Source: an uncultured Schlesneria sp.
GTDB lineage: Bacteria > Planctomycetota > Planctomycetia > Planctomycetales > Planctomycetaceae
DNA length: 64,000 nt
Assembly (NCBI GenBank): GCA_903871875.1
Contig: CAIQIR010000059.1
Coordinates: 97,551 to 161,550, forward strand
Reading direction: 5' to 3'
Shown here: in pieces, positions 27,300 to 35,811 of the stretch
Numbering within the stretch: the stretch's first letter is position 1
Layout: every line of letters begins with the position of its first letter
Program-made: the position numbers and the translations under genes
Notes under the pieces: model-generated
Seen by the model: the letters and a program-made list of their open reading frames with translations, nothing else
Database searches by the model: none
What the model was told of the DNA's origin: nothing

Positions 27300-28232
27300 T
27301 TATCTGGTTCGATAAAAATCGACCGTGCGACGAATTCCGTCAATGATCGAAGTGGGTTTCCAATCGGGCAGGATCTCGGTCAAGACTCGATGACGCGGAG
27401 AATCGTTGCGGGGAATTGTCGGGCCATCAATGCTGATTTTGGCCGACGCACCCGGAACGACGGTCTCGATCGCCTCGACAATTTGCTCCACGGTGGCTGG
27501 CTCGCTCGGCAGATCGACCACGACCGCGCCGGGTGGTGTTTCCAGCGCCGTTCTGATGAAGGCGTCGGCTACGTCCTCGATATAGTCGTACCCGACCAGT
27601 CCGCGATAGTTGATTTGGAACGGCTGACCCAGGGCCGCCGCGCGCGCCGCCTGCGATGGGCCGGCGGTCAGACCCTGATCGCGTTCGGGACCGTAAACGA
27701 CATGCGGTCGAATGCCGACCGAGGAAAGTTTTGAGTGCAGCCAGTACTGTTCCGCAATCAGTTCGACAGCCTTCTTAAAGGCGCCATAAAAACTGGGCGA
27801 GCGATTTTCGGCCAGGGCTTTGGCGGACGTCGAGTGATCCGGTTCGGGCCCAAACACGGCCAGGGAACTGGCATAAGACAGTCCCTGCACCTGCGATTTG
27901 ACCGCTTGTTCGAAGAGCGCGACGCTGCCCAGCACATTGACTTCGCAGCCCAGATAGGGATCTTGCTGACAAGCAGGCGTGAGCAATGCCGCCAGATGGA
28001 TCACGTGAGTCACACGATGTTCTGCGAACACGCGGGCCAACAAATCGCGATCGATGAGACTGCCGGAAACGAACGGGACTTCTGCGGCGCGCGAACCGAG
28101 CAGGCATTGCCAACGAGCACGATTCTCGAATGCGTCCAGTGCGACGGCACGAATGTCTCGATTGAGCAGGGATCGCAGCACCCAGGTTCCGACAAACCCG
28201 CAACCACCCGTGACCAATACGGACGTGCTCAC
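27300..28232 (-). CDS. NAD-dependent epimerase/dehydratase (extended SDR)
   Basis: A 310-residue cytoplasmic protein of the extended short-chain dehydrogenase family. The nucleotide-binding motif is VTGGCGFVGTWVL, an acidic residue (VALDAFENR) follows the second strand, and the catalytic YxxxK appears as SPSFYGAFKKAVE. SYASSLAVFG supplies the active-site serine. Members act on nucleotide sugars, such as UDP-glucose or UDP-glucuronate, or on related substrates. No neighbouring sugar-nucleotide genes narrow the choice. Confidence 0.93.
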   Translation of the reverse strand: MSTSVLVTGGCGFVGTWVLRSLLNRDIRAVALDAFENRARWQCLLGSRAAEVPFVSGSLIDRDLLARVFAEHRVTHVIHLAALLTPACQQDPYLGCEVNVLGSVALFEQAVKSQVQGLSYASSLAVFGPEPDHSTSAKALAENRSPSFYGAFKKAVELIAEQYWLHSKLSSVGIRPHVVYGPERDQGLTAGPSQAARAAALGQPFQINYRGLVGYDYIEDVADAFIRTALETPPGAVVVDLPSEPATVEQIVEAIETVVPGASAKISIDGPTIPRNDSPRHRVLTEILPDWKPTSIIDGIRRTVDFYRTR

Positions 28233-28313
28233 GTCTGAATTCTCCCTACGGTCGTTCCGTGTCCATTGCCTCTCGCACGGTGCGATGGGCGCTGCACACG
28301 ATACGCGGAACCG

Positions 28314-28811
28314 TTAGATCATATCCAGCTTGCGGTGTGATCTTTGTGGCGGGCGTGAGCATTTGGCGCAAATCCCCTCGACTTCGAGGCGATGGCCCGA
28401 CATGCGGAAACCATGTTCGGCGGCGATGCTTTCGAGGAACCCCGAAATCATTTCGTTGGGAAATTCGATCATGTCGCCGCATTTTTTGCAGATCAGATGA
28501 TCGTGTTGCGGGTAACCGTAATCGTGTTCGTAGACCTCGCGATCATTTGCGCGAGCCACTTTCCGAATCAAACCCGCCTCTTCGAGCAGATTCAATGTCC
28601 GGTAAACAGTGCTGCGACTGGCGAGCATCGCTCCCTTGTAGCCCGCCAGGCTGTCGATCCATTGGTCCGCGTCGAAGTGATCGTGTGACGCGTAGATGGC
28701 CGTCACCACGGCTTCTCGCTCGGGAGTCAGCCGCATTTTTTTCGTCAATAAGAATTCACGAAACTTATCGACCGGAGCAACGGTCACGTTCATCGTGGCC
28801 AGTTCCGACAA
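28314..28811 (-). CDS. Fur family transcriptional regulator
   Basis: A 165-residue protein. The start is TTG 28811, which has GAGGAG at a nine-base spacing; ATG 28793 would be too far from that site. The N-terminal winged helix has LTPEREAVVTAIYAS and ASRSTVYRTLNLLEEAGLIRK. The dimerisation domain has HDHLICKKCGDMIEF, with the first CxxC, and a second CAKC near the C-terminus, which together form the structural zinc site. Regulatory metal ligands are provided by the HDYGYPQHDH segment. Fur-type repressors sense iron or related metals or peroxide; whether this is Fur, Zur or PerR cannot be settled. It follows the FlgM-like gene by 48 bases, so the two probably form an operon. Confidence 0.93.
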   Translation of the reverse strand: MSELATMNVTVAPVDKFREFLLTKKMRLTPEREAVVTAIYASHDHFDADQWIDSLAGYKGAMLASRSTVYRTLNLLEEAGLIRKVARANDREVYEHDYGYPQHDHLICKKCGDMIEFPNEMISGFLESIAAEHGFRMSGHRLEVEGICAKCSRPPQRSHRKLDMI

Positions 28812-28859
28812 AACACACTCTCCTCAAAAGTGATCTTTGCGGATCACTCTCACTTCGGG

Positions 28860-29150
28860 TCACTCGTTGTCGAGATCGAGCGAGTCGAACATCCGCGACA
28901 GAGCGGCTTCCAACTTCTCGTCCGTATCATAAGCGCCATTGTCGATGGCCTCTTTGATTTGGGCGAGTCGCTCGGCGCGGACTTCGGGTGATTCGCTGAG
29001 TCGATCCAGCATTTTACCTGCCGAGGAAATCTCGAGCTCGTCTCGCGGAGTGGAGACCGCAGGGGTCGCCGCCGCCGGAGGCGCTGTTGTTGGAGACACC
29101 GCACGAGCGGGTGTGGCTCCGGAAACCGATCCAATACCTGAGACGTCCAT
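28860..29150 (-). CDS. flgM: FlgM-like anti-sigma factor
   Basis: The frame is open from 29282, but ATG 29150 is chosen because of a strong GGAGG ribosome binding site just upstream, giving 96 residues. The N-terminal half is low complexity (Ala, Pro, Thr, Ser). The C-terminal half matches the FlgM family: DELEISSAGKMLDRL, then VRAERLAQIKEAIDNGAYDTDE and a final helix around LSRMFDSL. FlgM holds the flagellar sigma factor sigma-28 (FliA) inactive until the hook is finished. Flagellar genes are not seen in this window, so the partner is inferred. The name is used on the family match alone. Confidence 0.8.
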   Translation of the reverse strand: MDVSGIGSVSGATPARAVSPTTAPPAAATPAVSTPRDELEISSAGKMLDRLSESPEVRAERLAQIKEAIDNGAYDTDEKLEAALSRMFDSLDLDNE

Positions 29151-29302
29151 GTTTGTCTGTCCCTCCTTGCTGTGGTGGACGAAGTGGTCCCGCGAAGGGG
29201 GAAGCACCGCGACCAAGCCAGAGGGATCATAACCCACGCACGCCAAACGATTCAACCGGGACTGCAATTGACGACTCATCATGTTCCCCTAATCAACGTG
29301 TT

Positions 29303-29319
29303 CGGACAAAAAATGTCCG
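29303..29319. repeat. Inverted repeat CGGACA-N5-TGTCCG
   Basis: A 6-bp perfect inverted repeat with a run of five A in the centre, about 150 bases upstream of the FlgM-like start. An outer GTTCG/CGAAC pair flanks it with a four-base bulge. It could be an operator or a hairpin in the leader. Confidence 0.4.
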
Positions 29320-29362
29320 GACGAACGGGCTATTTGGGGGGAACGTCATCTTTCCCGGTGCT

Positions 29363-29390
29363 CAACGTCAATTTTACAAAATTGACGTTG
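29363..29390. repeat. 28-base near-perfect palindrome, 13-bp arms
   Basis: The arms CAACGTCAATTTT and AAAATTGACGTTG are exact reverse complements with only AC between them. A two-base centre is too tight for an efficient terminator hairpin, so this looks more like a dimeric protein-binding site. It lies between divergent regulator genes. Confidence 0.6.
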
Positions 29391-29683
29391 GCGGCAAGGC
29401 GAAATCAAGCAGGGATCCGTCATTTGGATCATCATTGTCGGCCCGAAATCGTCCGACACCAACAATATCGGCTTCCTGACGTCAACAGTTGAACCCACCG
29501 GGTCATTTTGTCTCAGGAACCCTGACATTCCCCCGTCAACACCCGGGAAAGCCCTGAAAAATGGCTTTTCTCAGTTCAAACCGCCAGTCGGCAAGACGTT
29601 CTCGCGACGGTTTGGTAACATCAGACGACCGCACTGAATCAGTCAACTGAGAGTGTTTGGGGGAGTGAGAGTAAGGAAACACC

Positions 29684-30064
29684 ATGCAAACGCAGGGCCT
29701 ATTGACCGAAATCCGAGACGGCAACGTCGTGATCGTGGTGTTTGGAACCCCGTTGCAGCAAATTGAGGAAGTGAATGTCACTGAAGTCGGCCAAAAGCTG
29801 GTCGAGATTACTGATCGACTCACTCAGCCGCTGCTCGTACTCGATATGACGGCCACCGAATTCTTCGGTTCGTCATTCATTGAAGTGTTGTTTCGTGTCT
29901 GGAAGCAACTGAGTCTCAATCCGGCTGCCCAACTGGCCATTGTCGGTTTACAGCCTTATTGTCGCGAAGTGCTCAAGGTGACGCATCTCGACACGCTTTG
30001 GCAGATCTTCGACACGCAAGAAGAGGCCAGTAAAGCCCTCAATCAGGGGTTGGCGACTCGTTGA
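29684..30064 (+). CDS. STAS-domain anti-anti-sigma factor
   Basis: A 126-residue protein with ATG 29684 preceded by an AAGGA ribosome binding site. It is a single STAS domain: the beta strand VVIVVFGTPL, the helix around EVGQKLVEITDRL, then PLLVLDMTATEFFGSSFIEVL, where the serine pair occupies the position phosphorylated in SpoIIAA/RsbV proteins. Such proteins bind an anti-sigma kinase or, in chemotaxis-like modules, other partners; they release the sigma factor when unphosphorylated. No kinase or sigma gene is adjacent. It lies 89 bases upstream of cytidylate kinase on the same strand. Confidence 0.9.
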   Translation: MQTQGLLTEIRDGNVVIVVFGTPLQQIEEVNVTEVGQKLVEITDRLTQPLLVLDMTATEFFGSSFIEVLFRVWKQLSLNPAAQLAIVGLQPYCREVLKVTHLDTLWQIFDTQEEASKALNQGLATR

Positions 30065-30152
30065 TTTCCTGGCATCGTGTCCGCTTGACGGAAAGCGAGA
30101 TCGACTGCACAACTGTGGCATCGTTTTTGGCCGACACACTTGGTGGTTTTGT

Positions 30153-30818
30153 ATGATCGTTACGATTGATGGACCGGCAGGCACAGGCAAAAGCACGGTC
30201 GCCAGAACTCTGGCCGATCGACTGGGCTTTGAGTTTTTGAATACCGGGGCCATGTACCGGGCTGTGGCTTACGCGTGTCGTCAGCAAGATCTCGATCTGG
30301 CTGATGATCGAGCCGTGGCGGACGTCGCCAGTACGCTGGAAATTCTGTTCGTCCAAAACCGGTTGATATTGAACGGCGAGGACGTCACCGATGCCATTCG
30401 CTGCCAGCAAATCACGCAATCGGCTTCCATCGTCGCGGCCAATCCCGCCGTCCGCAGACGGCTGGTCGAATTACAACGTTTGGTTGGTCGAGATACGAAT
30501 CTGGTGACGGAAGGACGCGACCAAGGCACGACCGTGTTTCCCAAGGCCGAATGCAAGTTCTTTTTGACCGCATCCGCCGAGGAACGCGCCCGTCGTCGAC
30601 AACGCGAATTGGAAGAAAAGGGCGAGCTGATTTCGCTTGCCGAATTGATCGAACAACAGGAACTGCGCGACCGTCGTGACGAGAACCGCGCCTGCTCGCC
30701 CCTGCAACCGGCCTCCGATGCACTTCTGATCGACACCACTGAAATGTCGTTGGCCGAAGTGGCAAGTTACCTCGAACTGTTGGTTCAACGAGCCAGCCTG
30801 ACCTTGAATCGACGGTAA
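30153..30818 (+). CDS. cmk: Cytidylate kinase
   Basis: A 221-residue protein. The P-loop is IDGPAGTGKSTVAR, followed by LGFEFLNTGAMYRAVA, the conserved CMP-binding segment of cytidylate kinase, and GRDQGTTVFPKAECKFFLTA near the middle, where the family usually has GRDIGTVVFP. RARRRQRELEEKG forms the lid region. The enzyme phosphorylates CMP or dCMP with ATP, in nucleotide recycling for RNA and DNA synthesis. The length is normal for the family (about 220). It converges with the DUF393 gene, with 24 bases between their ends. Confidence 0.96.
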   Translation: MIVTIDGPAGTGKSTVARTLADRLGFEFLNTGAMYRAVAYACRQQDLDLADDRAVADVASTLEILFVQNRLILNGEDVTDAIRCQQITQSASIVAANPAVRRRLVELQRLVGRDTNLVTEGRDQGTTVFPKAECKFFLTASAEERARRRQRELEEKGELISLAELIEQQELRDRRDENRACSPLQPASDALLIDTTEMSLAEVASYLELLVQRASLTLNRR

Positions 30819-30842
30819 CGATTGCTGGGATCGTCCACGAGG

Positions 30843-31283
30843 TCAATTCATCTTACCTCCGGCTTTCGCACCGGACTTCATCGCGCTGCGATCCGTCGAG
30901 CAGCGATCAGCAGTACAGCGGCCCGTCAGACGCAGCCGGTTTTTGGCAAACATCACATAGCCAAGATCGAGCAGCTGCGAAATGATCGGCCACCGACTGA
31001 GCCAGACCAGCGGCCCGAATCCCACCGCCGCATACAACCGACGGAAGACTTCGACACCCTGGATCCACGTGCCGTCCGGCAGTCGACCGTGCATCTGAGC
31101 CATCAATTCGTCGTAGGTCTTGTCGATCGGGATCGAGAGGAAAGCGGGATCATCGAGATTGGTGAATTTGATTTTTCCCAAACGGTCCCAGCGCTTCAGC
31201 AGATTGATTTCCCGCAAGCACAACGGACACCCGCCATCGTAGAAGACTTCGATTTGGTACGGACCGAAGGGGACTTGTGTCAC
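30843..31283 (-). CDS. DUF393 (DCC family) thiol-disulfide oxidoreductase-like protein
   Basis: A 146-residue protein. It starts at GTG 31283 with AAGAGG upstream. The signature YDGGCPLCLREIN gives the conserved DxxCPxC motif of the DCC/DUF393 family, in a thioredoxin-like fold. The later segment LDDPAFLSIPIDKTYDELMAQMHGR and the helical C-terminus are typical. The family is annotated as predicted thiol-disulfide oxidoreductases; the reaction has not been defined for most members. No signal peptide is present. Confidence 0.92.
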   Translation of the reverse strand: MTQVPFGPYQIEVFYDGGCPLCLREINLLKRWDRLGKIKFTNLDDPAFLSIPIDKTYDELMAQMHGRLPDGTWIQGVEVFRRLYAAVGFGPLVWLSRWPIISQLLDLGYVMFAKNRLRLTGRCTADRCSTDRSAMKSGAKAGGKMN

Positions 31284-31585
31284 GGGAAGCCTCTTTTCTG
31301 CTTGACCTGCTCGGATATCGGTCTGTGCGATAAACGCTGCTCTGCTGGCAGAGAGATCGTCGCACCGTGCTCGAAGGTGATTCGTCGATGTTCAGCCGAT
31401 CCGAGCGACCTTGCCTCAACACAGGATTCTATCACGCGCGGCGACCGACGACTTTTCCGGATCCGAGCGGCCAAGAATCGCTCGCGCGTTTTGGCGGTTG
31501 CATCGAGTTCTGTGGAGCACTTTCTGGTCGCAAGGATCGGGTTCGCGATCTCAAAAATATCCGAAACACGCTCGACCAGAATCGG
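31284..31585. other. 302-base intergenic region
   Basis: This lies upstream of the DUF393 gene and downstream of the beta-helix/cytochrome gene, both minus strand. I see no convincing gene, hairpin or repeat. Confidence 0.35.
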
Positions 31586-33883
31586 TTACCGAACGGGATC
31601 GGTTGGCGTCGGCAGGGACAGGATCCATTCGCGGATCAGCGAGTTGGCCTGATGTTGGGCCAGATTACGGGCCAGGTTGGGCATGCGAGCCCCTGCTTCT
31701 TCGGTTTCCAGCCGAAACATCAGAATCGATTCGTCGGGCTGAGCCGGAATAATGTCGTACCGTCGGCCTCCCGATCCTTTTCCCGCTGCCACCGGTGATT
31801 TGAACACTCCGTATTTAGCCGGATCATGCTGAACGGCACGAAGATCCAGACCCGAAGTTCGCGCGGAACCGCGGGGGTTGTGGCAATGCGCACAGTTCAC
31901 TTCCAACCAGGCTCGGGCCCGGTCATTCAAGGATCCTGTTGCGGGATTGTCGAACTCGGCCATTTTTTCTGTCTGTTGCGAAGGGGCCTCTTTCAGCAGG
32001 CCACGCAGTTTCCAATCGGTTAACTGATCCACTGTGTCGCCGCGGCGCAATGGCCGATTCAGATTGCGAGCGGTGGGGCCGAGCGGAACGAACTTGCCAT
32101 CCTGGCTATGACAGACCAGGCATTGATTGGCGTTGGGGATCTGGTACTGATTTGTCTGATTGTGACCATCCGCATCCATCCAGGACGCATGAAGGCTGCC
32201 GCCTCCCAATCGCAGGTCGGCGTCCGTTTGTTCGTCATTCCATACGTACGCATAACCGTACCATCCCGACGTTTCGTGGAGTTCCAGTCGCGTTTCCAGA
32301 AAACGTTCGCCGGGCGTCTGATCGTTTTTCGAATCAGGATAGGCAAACGTCTTGGCGATGACGGTTCCTACTGGAAACTCGAGCACCTCGTCAGCCGTCC
32401 AGGTCATCTGTCCCCCTTCCGGGAGCCGAATCAATCGATGTTTGGTCGTATGGTCCGAGAACAATGCCGTGTTCAGCTCGTAGGGGATGAGTGACGGATC
32501 GGGAACGAACTTTCCCTGTTGTTCTCGAAACAGCTTCCAACTCGACAGTTTGATCGGCGCGGCTCGGTAGACGGCAACAGCAGGATTGCCATTTTTAAAT
32601 TCGTGAGCATGTGGCTGAAGCGTGACCGGTTTCAGAGCAGACACATCAATATCGAAGGGCGCCAAACTGTGGTCGGCCTGATATCGACCGGCCGTCACGT
32701 TCGCCGGCGTGAATTGATCGAGATGGACGTTGGCGAACGTTGCCTGACCGTTCTCGCGAATCGCTGATCGCAGGTTCGCGGGAAGTTTGCCCTCGACCAG
32801 TTTTTTTTGATCAACCAGGCCGTCGTAAAAAATATCGGGGAACGGCACGCCGATGACCGCCGCCAGCAAGATTCCGACCTCTCCCGCCGGCTTCTGGCCG
32901 CCGCCCGACATTCGGTTGTGATGGATCGAAAACGCCTCGGGATAGGGGTCGAACTTCTGATCGTTCAGCTTGCGCTGGGTCACGAGATAGCTGAAGATCA
33001 TCAAGTTACTGGTCTGATTGTTGGTGAGATCGTTATCAAAGATCTCCACTCGATCGGTGGCCATCACCATGACGCCCGTGCCGGGGGCGACGTCCGCCAC
33101 GATCGTTCCGAGTGGAGCAAAGTTCGGGTGATTATTTTCGGTGACTTTATTGCGGAACAATCGGACATCACCGCCGTTCACCAGGTTAAGGCCCGGCAGA
33201 TCGAACACCAGGATTCCTCCTGTGTTGTCGGTGGCTTCGTTTTCAAAAACGTCGGCATTCAGCGTGTTTTCAATCTCGATTCCGGCGACATTTTTCCGAG
33301 CGACGCAGCCTTTCACGATGACATTGCGGCACTGTCCGCAGTAGATCCCCGCGTCCGAGGCACCGATCGATTCTGAATTCTCAATCAGCACGTTCTGGCA
33401 TTCCACCGGATAAATGCCGTACGCGCCGTTTGTCGATTTGGGTCCGCCCGTCCATTCCACGCGGACGCGGCGAAAGGTGACATCGCGAGCCCCCAGGACT
33501 TTGATGCCGTTTCCCACCGTATCTTGCACCGCCAGATCTTCGATTACGAACGAATTGCCCGTCGCGGTCAGGCCGCTGCTACCGGAATTTTGATGCTGGA
33601 AAGACAAGATGGTTTGGCGGCTGCCGGCTCCTCGAATGGTCAGGTTGTCGCAGACCACATTCAATTCCGAATCAAACTCATAGACTCCCGCTCCCAGTTC
33701 GATCACGTCGCCGGGTACCGAATTGATGAGTGCGGATTGGAATTGATACTGGGCCTCGGCACCGGCCACGATCCGAGTGACCGTTCCCGACTGATCCTTG
33801 TCCTGGTCGGCCCCGTCTGCGGACGCCGCGTGGAAGGTCAGACAACACAGACTCATCAAGCAGGTGAATGTTGATTGGGACAT
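31586..33883 (-). CDS. Parallel beta-helix protein fused to a diheme cytochrome domain
   Basis: The start at ATG 33883 gives 765 residues with a signal peptide (TFTCLMSLCCLTFHAASADG); an upstream TTG 33943 overlaps the previous stop but lacks a ribosome binding site. The N-terminal half has right-handed beta-helix turns, such as VIEDLAVQDTVGNGIKVLGA and RNVIVKGCVARKNVAGIEI. The C-terminal half has two heme motifs, CLVCH (in NANQCLVCHSQDGKFVPLG) and CAHCH (in NCAHCHNPRGSARTSGLDLR). These correspond to the TIGR03805 beta-helix family and its frequent partner, the SO_2930/HNE_0200 diheme family, which occur as adjacent genes and sometimes as fusions. Extracytoplasmic; function unknown. Confidence 0.88.
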   Translation of the reverse strand: MSQSTFTCLMSLCCLTFHAASADGADQDKDQSGTVTRIVAGAEAQYQFQSALINSVPGDVIELGAGVYEFDSELNVVCDNLTIRGAGSRQTILSFQHQNSGSSGLTATGNSFVIEDLAVQDTVGNGIKVLGARDVTFRRVRVEWTGGPKSTNGAYGIYPVECQNVLIENSESIGASDAGIYCGQCRNVIVKGCVARKNVAGIEIENTLNADVFENEATDNTGGILVFDLPGLNLVNGGDVRLFRNKVTENNHPNFAPLGTIVADVAPGTGVMVMATDRVEIFDNDLTNNQTSNLMIFSYLVTQRKLNDQKFDPYPEAFSIHHNRMSGGGQKPAGEVGILLAAVIGVPFPDIFYDGLVDQKKLVEGKLPANLRSAIRENGQATFANVHLDQFTPANVTAGRYQADHSLAPFDIDVSALKPVTLQPHAHEFKNGNPAVAVYRAAPIKLSSWKLFREQQGKFVPDPSLIPYELNTALFSDHTTKHRLIRLPEGGQMTWTADEVLEFPVGTVIAKTFAYPDSKNDQTPGERFLETRLELHETSGWYGYAYVWNDEQTDADLRLGGGSLHASWMDADGHNQTNQYQIPNANQCLVCHSQDGKFVPLGPTARNLNRPLRRGDTVDQLTDWKLRGLLKEAPSQQTEKMAEFDNPATGSLNDRARAWLEVNCAHCHNPRGSARTSGLDLRAVQHDPAKYGVFKSPVAAGKGSGGRRYDIIPAQPDESILMFRLETEEAGARMPNLARNLAQHQANSLIREWILSLPTPTDPVR

Positions 33884-33939
33884 GTTGATGATCGATTTTG
33901 TTGAGGGAGCCTTAGAAATCTTGAAGGCGAAGTCTTGTT

Positions 33940-35607
33940 TCAACCCAGCAGCGCCGCGGCAAACAGCGGCGGCAATCGTGTGATGGAGGGGACGTCATAG
34001 AGTGCGAACAGGCGCTTGGCGACCTTCAGAGCATTTTTGTGATTCGGGAACCAGACCGGCTTGGGAAAGTTAATCAAGGGGCCTTGCAGCACCGTTTTTT
34101 CAAAGTGATCGAGCAGATAGATGTTATGGACGTCGCCAATTCCGCTATCGAGATTGGCCAGCGTCGCCCCCGGCCAGGCACCCCACGGCGGGCTGACCAA
34201 ACCATAGGCCAGCCCCGACCACTGATTGACGCACACCGTTCCGTACCGAAGGTTTTGCAGACACCGCTCGGTGTCCGCCTGACGCTCGCGGCGAAACACC
34301 GTAGGAAATGTCACCGAAGCGCACAACGATCCAAAGACTCGATCGTTCAGAAACTCGGTCGCGCCTTCGAGAAAATTGACGGGCGATGATCCGTCCAAAG
34401 TTGTTTCGGCACAGACGCACACAAACGACTCTTCGCGAAACAGCTCGGGACGGTCGTCGATCGACTGATTCGTGAGCAGCGTCCAGGGAAACCGGTGCGA
34501 GTCATCAGCATGGACGCCATTGGCCGCAAACCGCTGATAGCGAGCCGCCGCGCCAGGATAGTAGGCCGGGCGTCGCGGAGTTTCCGCCAGGAAGCGGTTG
34601 ATCAGTTCCAGAAACAACGTGCGCTGTTCCCAGTGCTTCCAGGTCACGATGACTTTTGTCGACAGACAATTGAACGAGACATTATTCGTGATCGACGCTG
34701 CGAGATGCTGGGCCTGGGAACGAAGTTGTCCCAGTGAATACCGGCCGGGAACAATAATCCAGGGGCTGACATTGCCCAATTCACTGGTCACCGGTTTTGT
34801 CAGCTGCGGGGCATTTGATTGCTTGCGTCGTTGCCGTTCTTCCGGCGAATCACCCCAGACAATGGCCTCATGCGTCGCGACCGATCCGGTGACGTGCACG
34901 TCGCTGATGCTGGGGTGGTGGACAAGTTGTCGGCCGACATCCGCCGATCCGGTGATAATTCGCAGCAGATTCGCCCGTATGAGTGGTTCCAAGGCACGGC
35001 GGAATATATCAAACAAATACTGATTGACCGGATTCATTTTCAAGACGACCTGACGTCGGTCAAACAAGATCCGATTCAGGCAGTCGCTGACGGGGATCGA
35101 CGAAACATTGCCCGCCCCCAACACGGCCGTGATCCCTGTTGTTGTTTCGCCGCGAGCGATTTCGACCCGGCGGCCGTGGATTTCGTTTTCCGAGACATCG
35201 TTCCGCAGGCGAACGTGACCTCGCAAGCCGGAAAATGTCAGGCTGTCGAAGAAACCGCGAGTCGGGAAGACGGGAACCGTCAGTTGTCCGTTCGTTAACC
35301 GTTGAATCGAACCTGGTAGACGCGGATTCGATCCGGATTGGATGGCTCGTAAGGTTTGCATCGTTAGCTGCAGTTGGCGGGCGACGACGGCCGGACCACT
35401 GAGCAGTTCTTCGGCCAGAACCGAATCCTGACCGGGGCATTGTTTGGCGCGAGCCCCCGCGTAAATCCATTCCTCGGCGACTTCGAGCAGCCCATTCAGG
35501 CATTCTCGACAAAGACGAACCCGGCCCTCAACGGAAAGTTGTGACGCGGAAGGAGGTCGCGCCTGCAACTCGTTGATCGCCGTCGTGAGGGGATCGGGAG
35601 CAATCAA
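33940..35607 (-). CDS. Aldehyde dehydrogenase family protein (divergent)
   Basis: A 555-residue cytoplasmic protein starting at TTG 35607. The C-terminal two thirds match the aldehyde dehydrogenase fold: the cofactor region GSVATHEAIVWG, a glutamate in TSELGNVSPWIIVP, and the nucleophile cysteine in NVSFNCLSTKVIV. The GNVSP form of the glutamate motif is seen in CoA-acylating and related divergent groups. The N-terminal 120 residues are unusual for the superfamily and contain several cysteines. The substrate is unknown. It ends 56 bases before the beta-helix/cytochrome gene, so they may share a transcript. Confidence 0.83.
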   Translation of the reverse strand: MIAPDPLTTAINELQARPPSASQLSVEGRVRLCRECLNGLLEVAEEWIYAGARAKQCPGQDSVLAEELLSGPAVVARQLQLTMQTLRAIQSGSNPRLPGSIQRLTNGQLTVPVFPTRGFFDSLTFSGLRGHVRLRNDVSENEIHGRRVEIARGETTTGITAVLGAGNVSSIPVSDCLNRILFDRRQVVLKMNPVNQYLFDIFRRALEPLIRANLLRIITGSADVGRQLVHHPSISDVHVTGSVATHEAIVWGDSPEERQRRKQSNAPQLTKPVTSELGNVSPWIIVPGRYSLGQLRSQAQHLAASITNNVSFNCLSTKVIVTWKHWEQRTLFLELINRFLAETPRRPAYYPGAAARYQRFAANGVHADDSHRFPWTLLTNQSIDDRPELFREESFVCVCAETTLDGSSPVNFLEGATEFLNDRVFGSLCASVTFPTVFRRERQADTERCLQNLRYGTVCVNQWSGLAYGLVSPPWGAWPGATLANLDSGIGDVHNIYLLDHFEKTVLQGPLINFPKPVWFPNHKNALKVAKRLFALYDVPSITRLPPLFAAALLG

Positions 35608-35811
35608 GATAGACTCGAATATTGATGGATCAAGAAAGAAATGGCGACCGGGTCAGTCACGCGACGAGCGAGCTCATCGGCCCACGTGAGGGCAATCAAG
35701 ATCCGATCCGCGTCGCGTTCCGTCGGCCGTCGACAGGACGCGACGCGGATCACGTTGATGAATCTGGTCGCAGCTGGCAAGTCTGCAGCCACATGTCAAC
35801 CAGAAATGGTT

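Larger units (their letters stand above)
29151..29683. other. 533-base divergent intergenic region with two inverted repeats
   Basis: This gap separates the minus-strand FlgM/Fur unit from the plus-strand STAS gene. No plausible coding sequence is seen. It holds an inverted repeat CGGACA-AAAAA-TGTCCG at 29303-29319, a 28-base inverted repeat at 29363-29390, and a weak hairpin at 29548-29568. Either may be a regulator site. Confidence 0.5.

Noticed and set aside
30822..31652. 276-codon plus-strand open frame
   Set aside because: It covers the DUF393 gene on the opposite strand and shows no family signature.
35604..35792. 62-codon minus-strand frame between the prepilin and aldehyde dehydrogenase genes
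   Set aside because: No ribosome binding site or family match; too little support.
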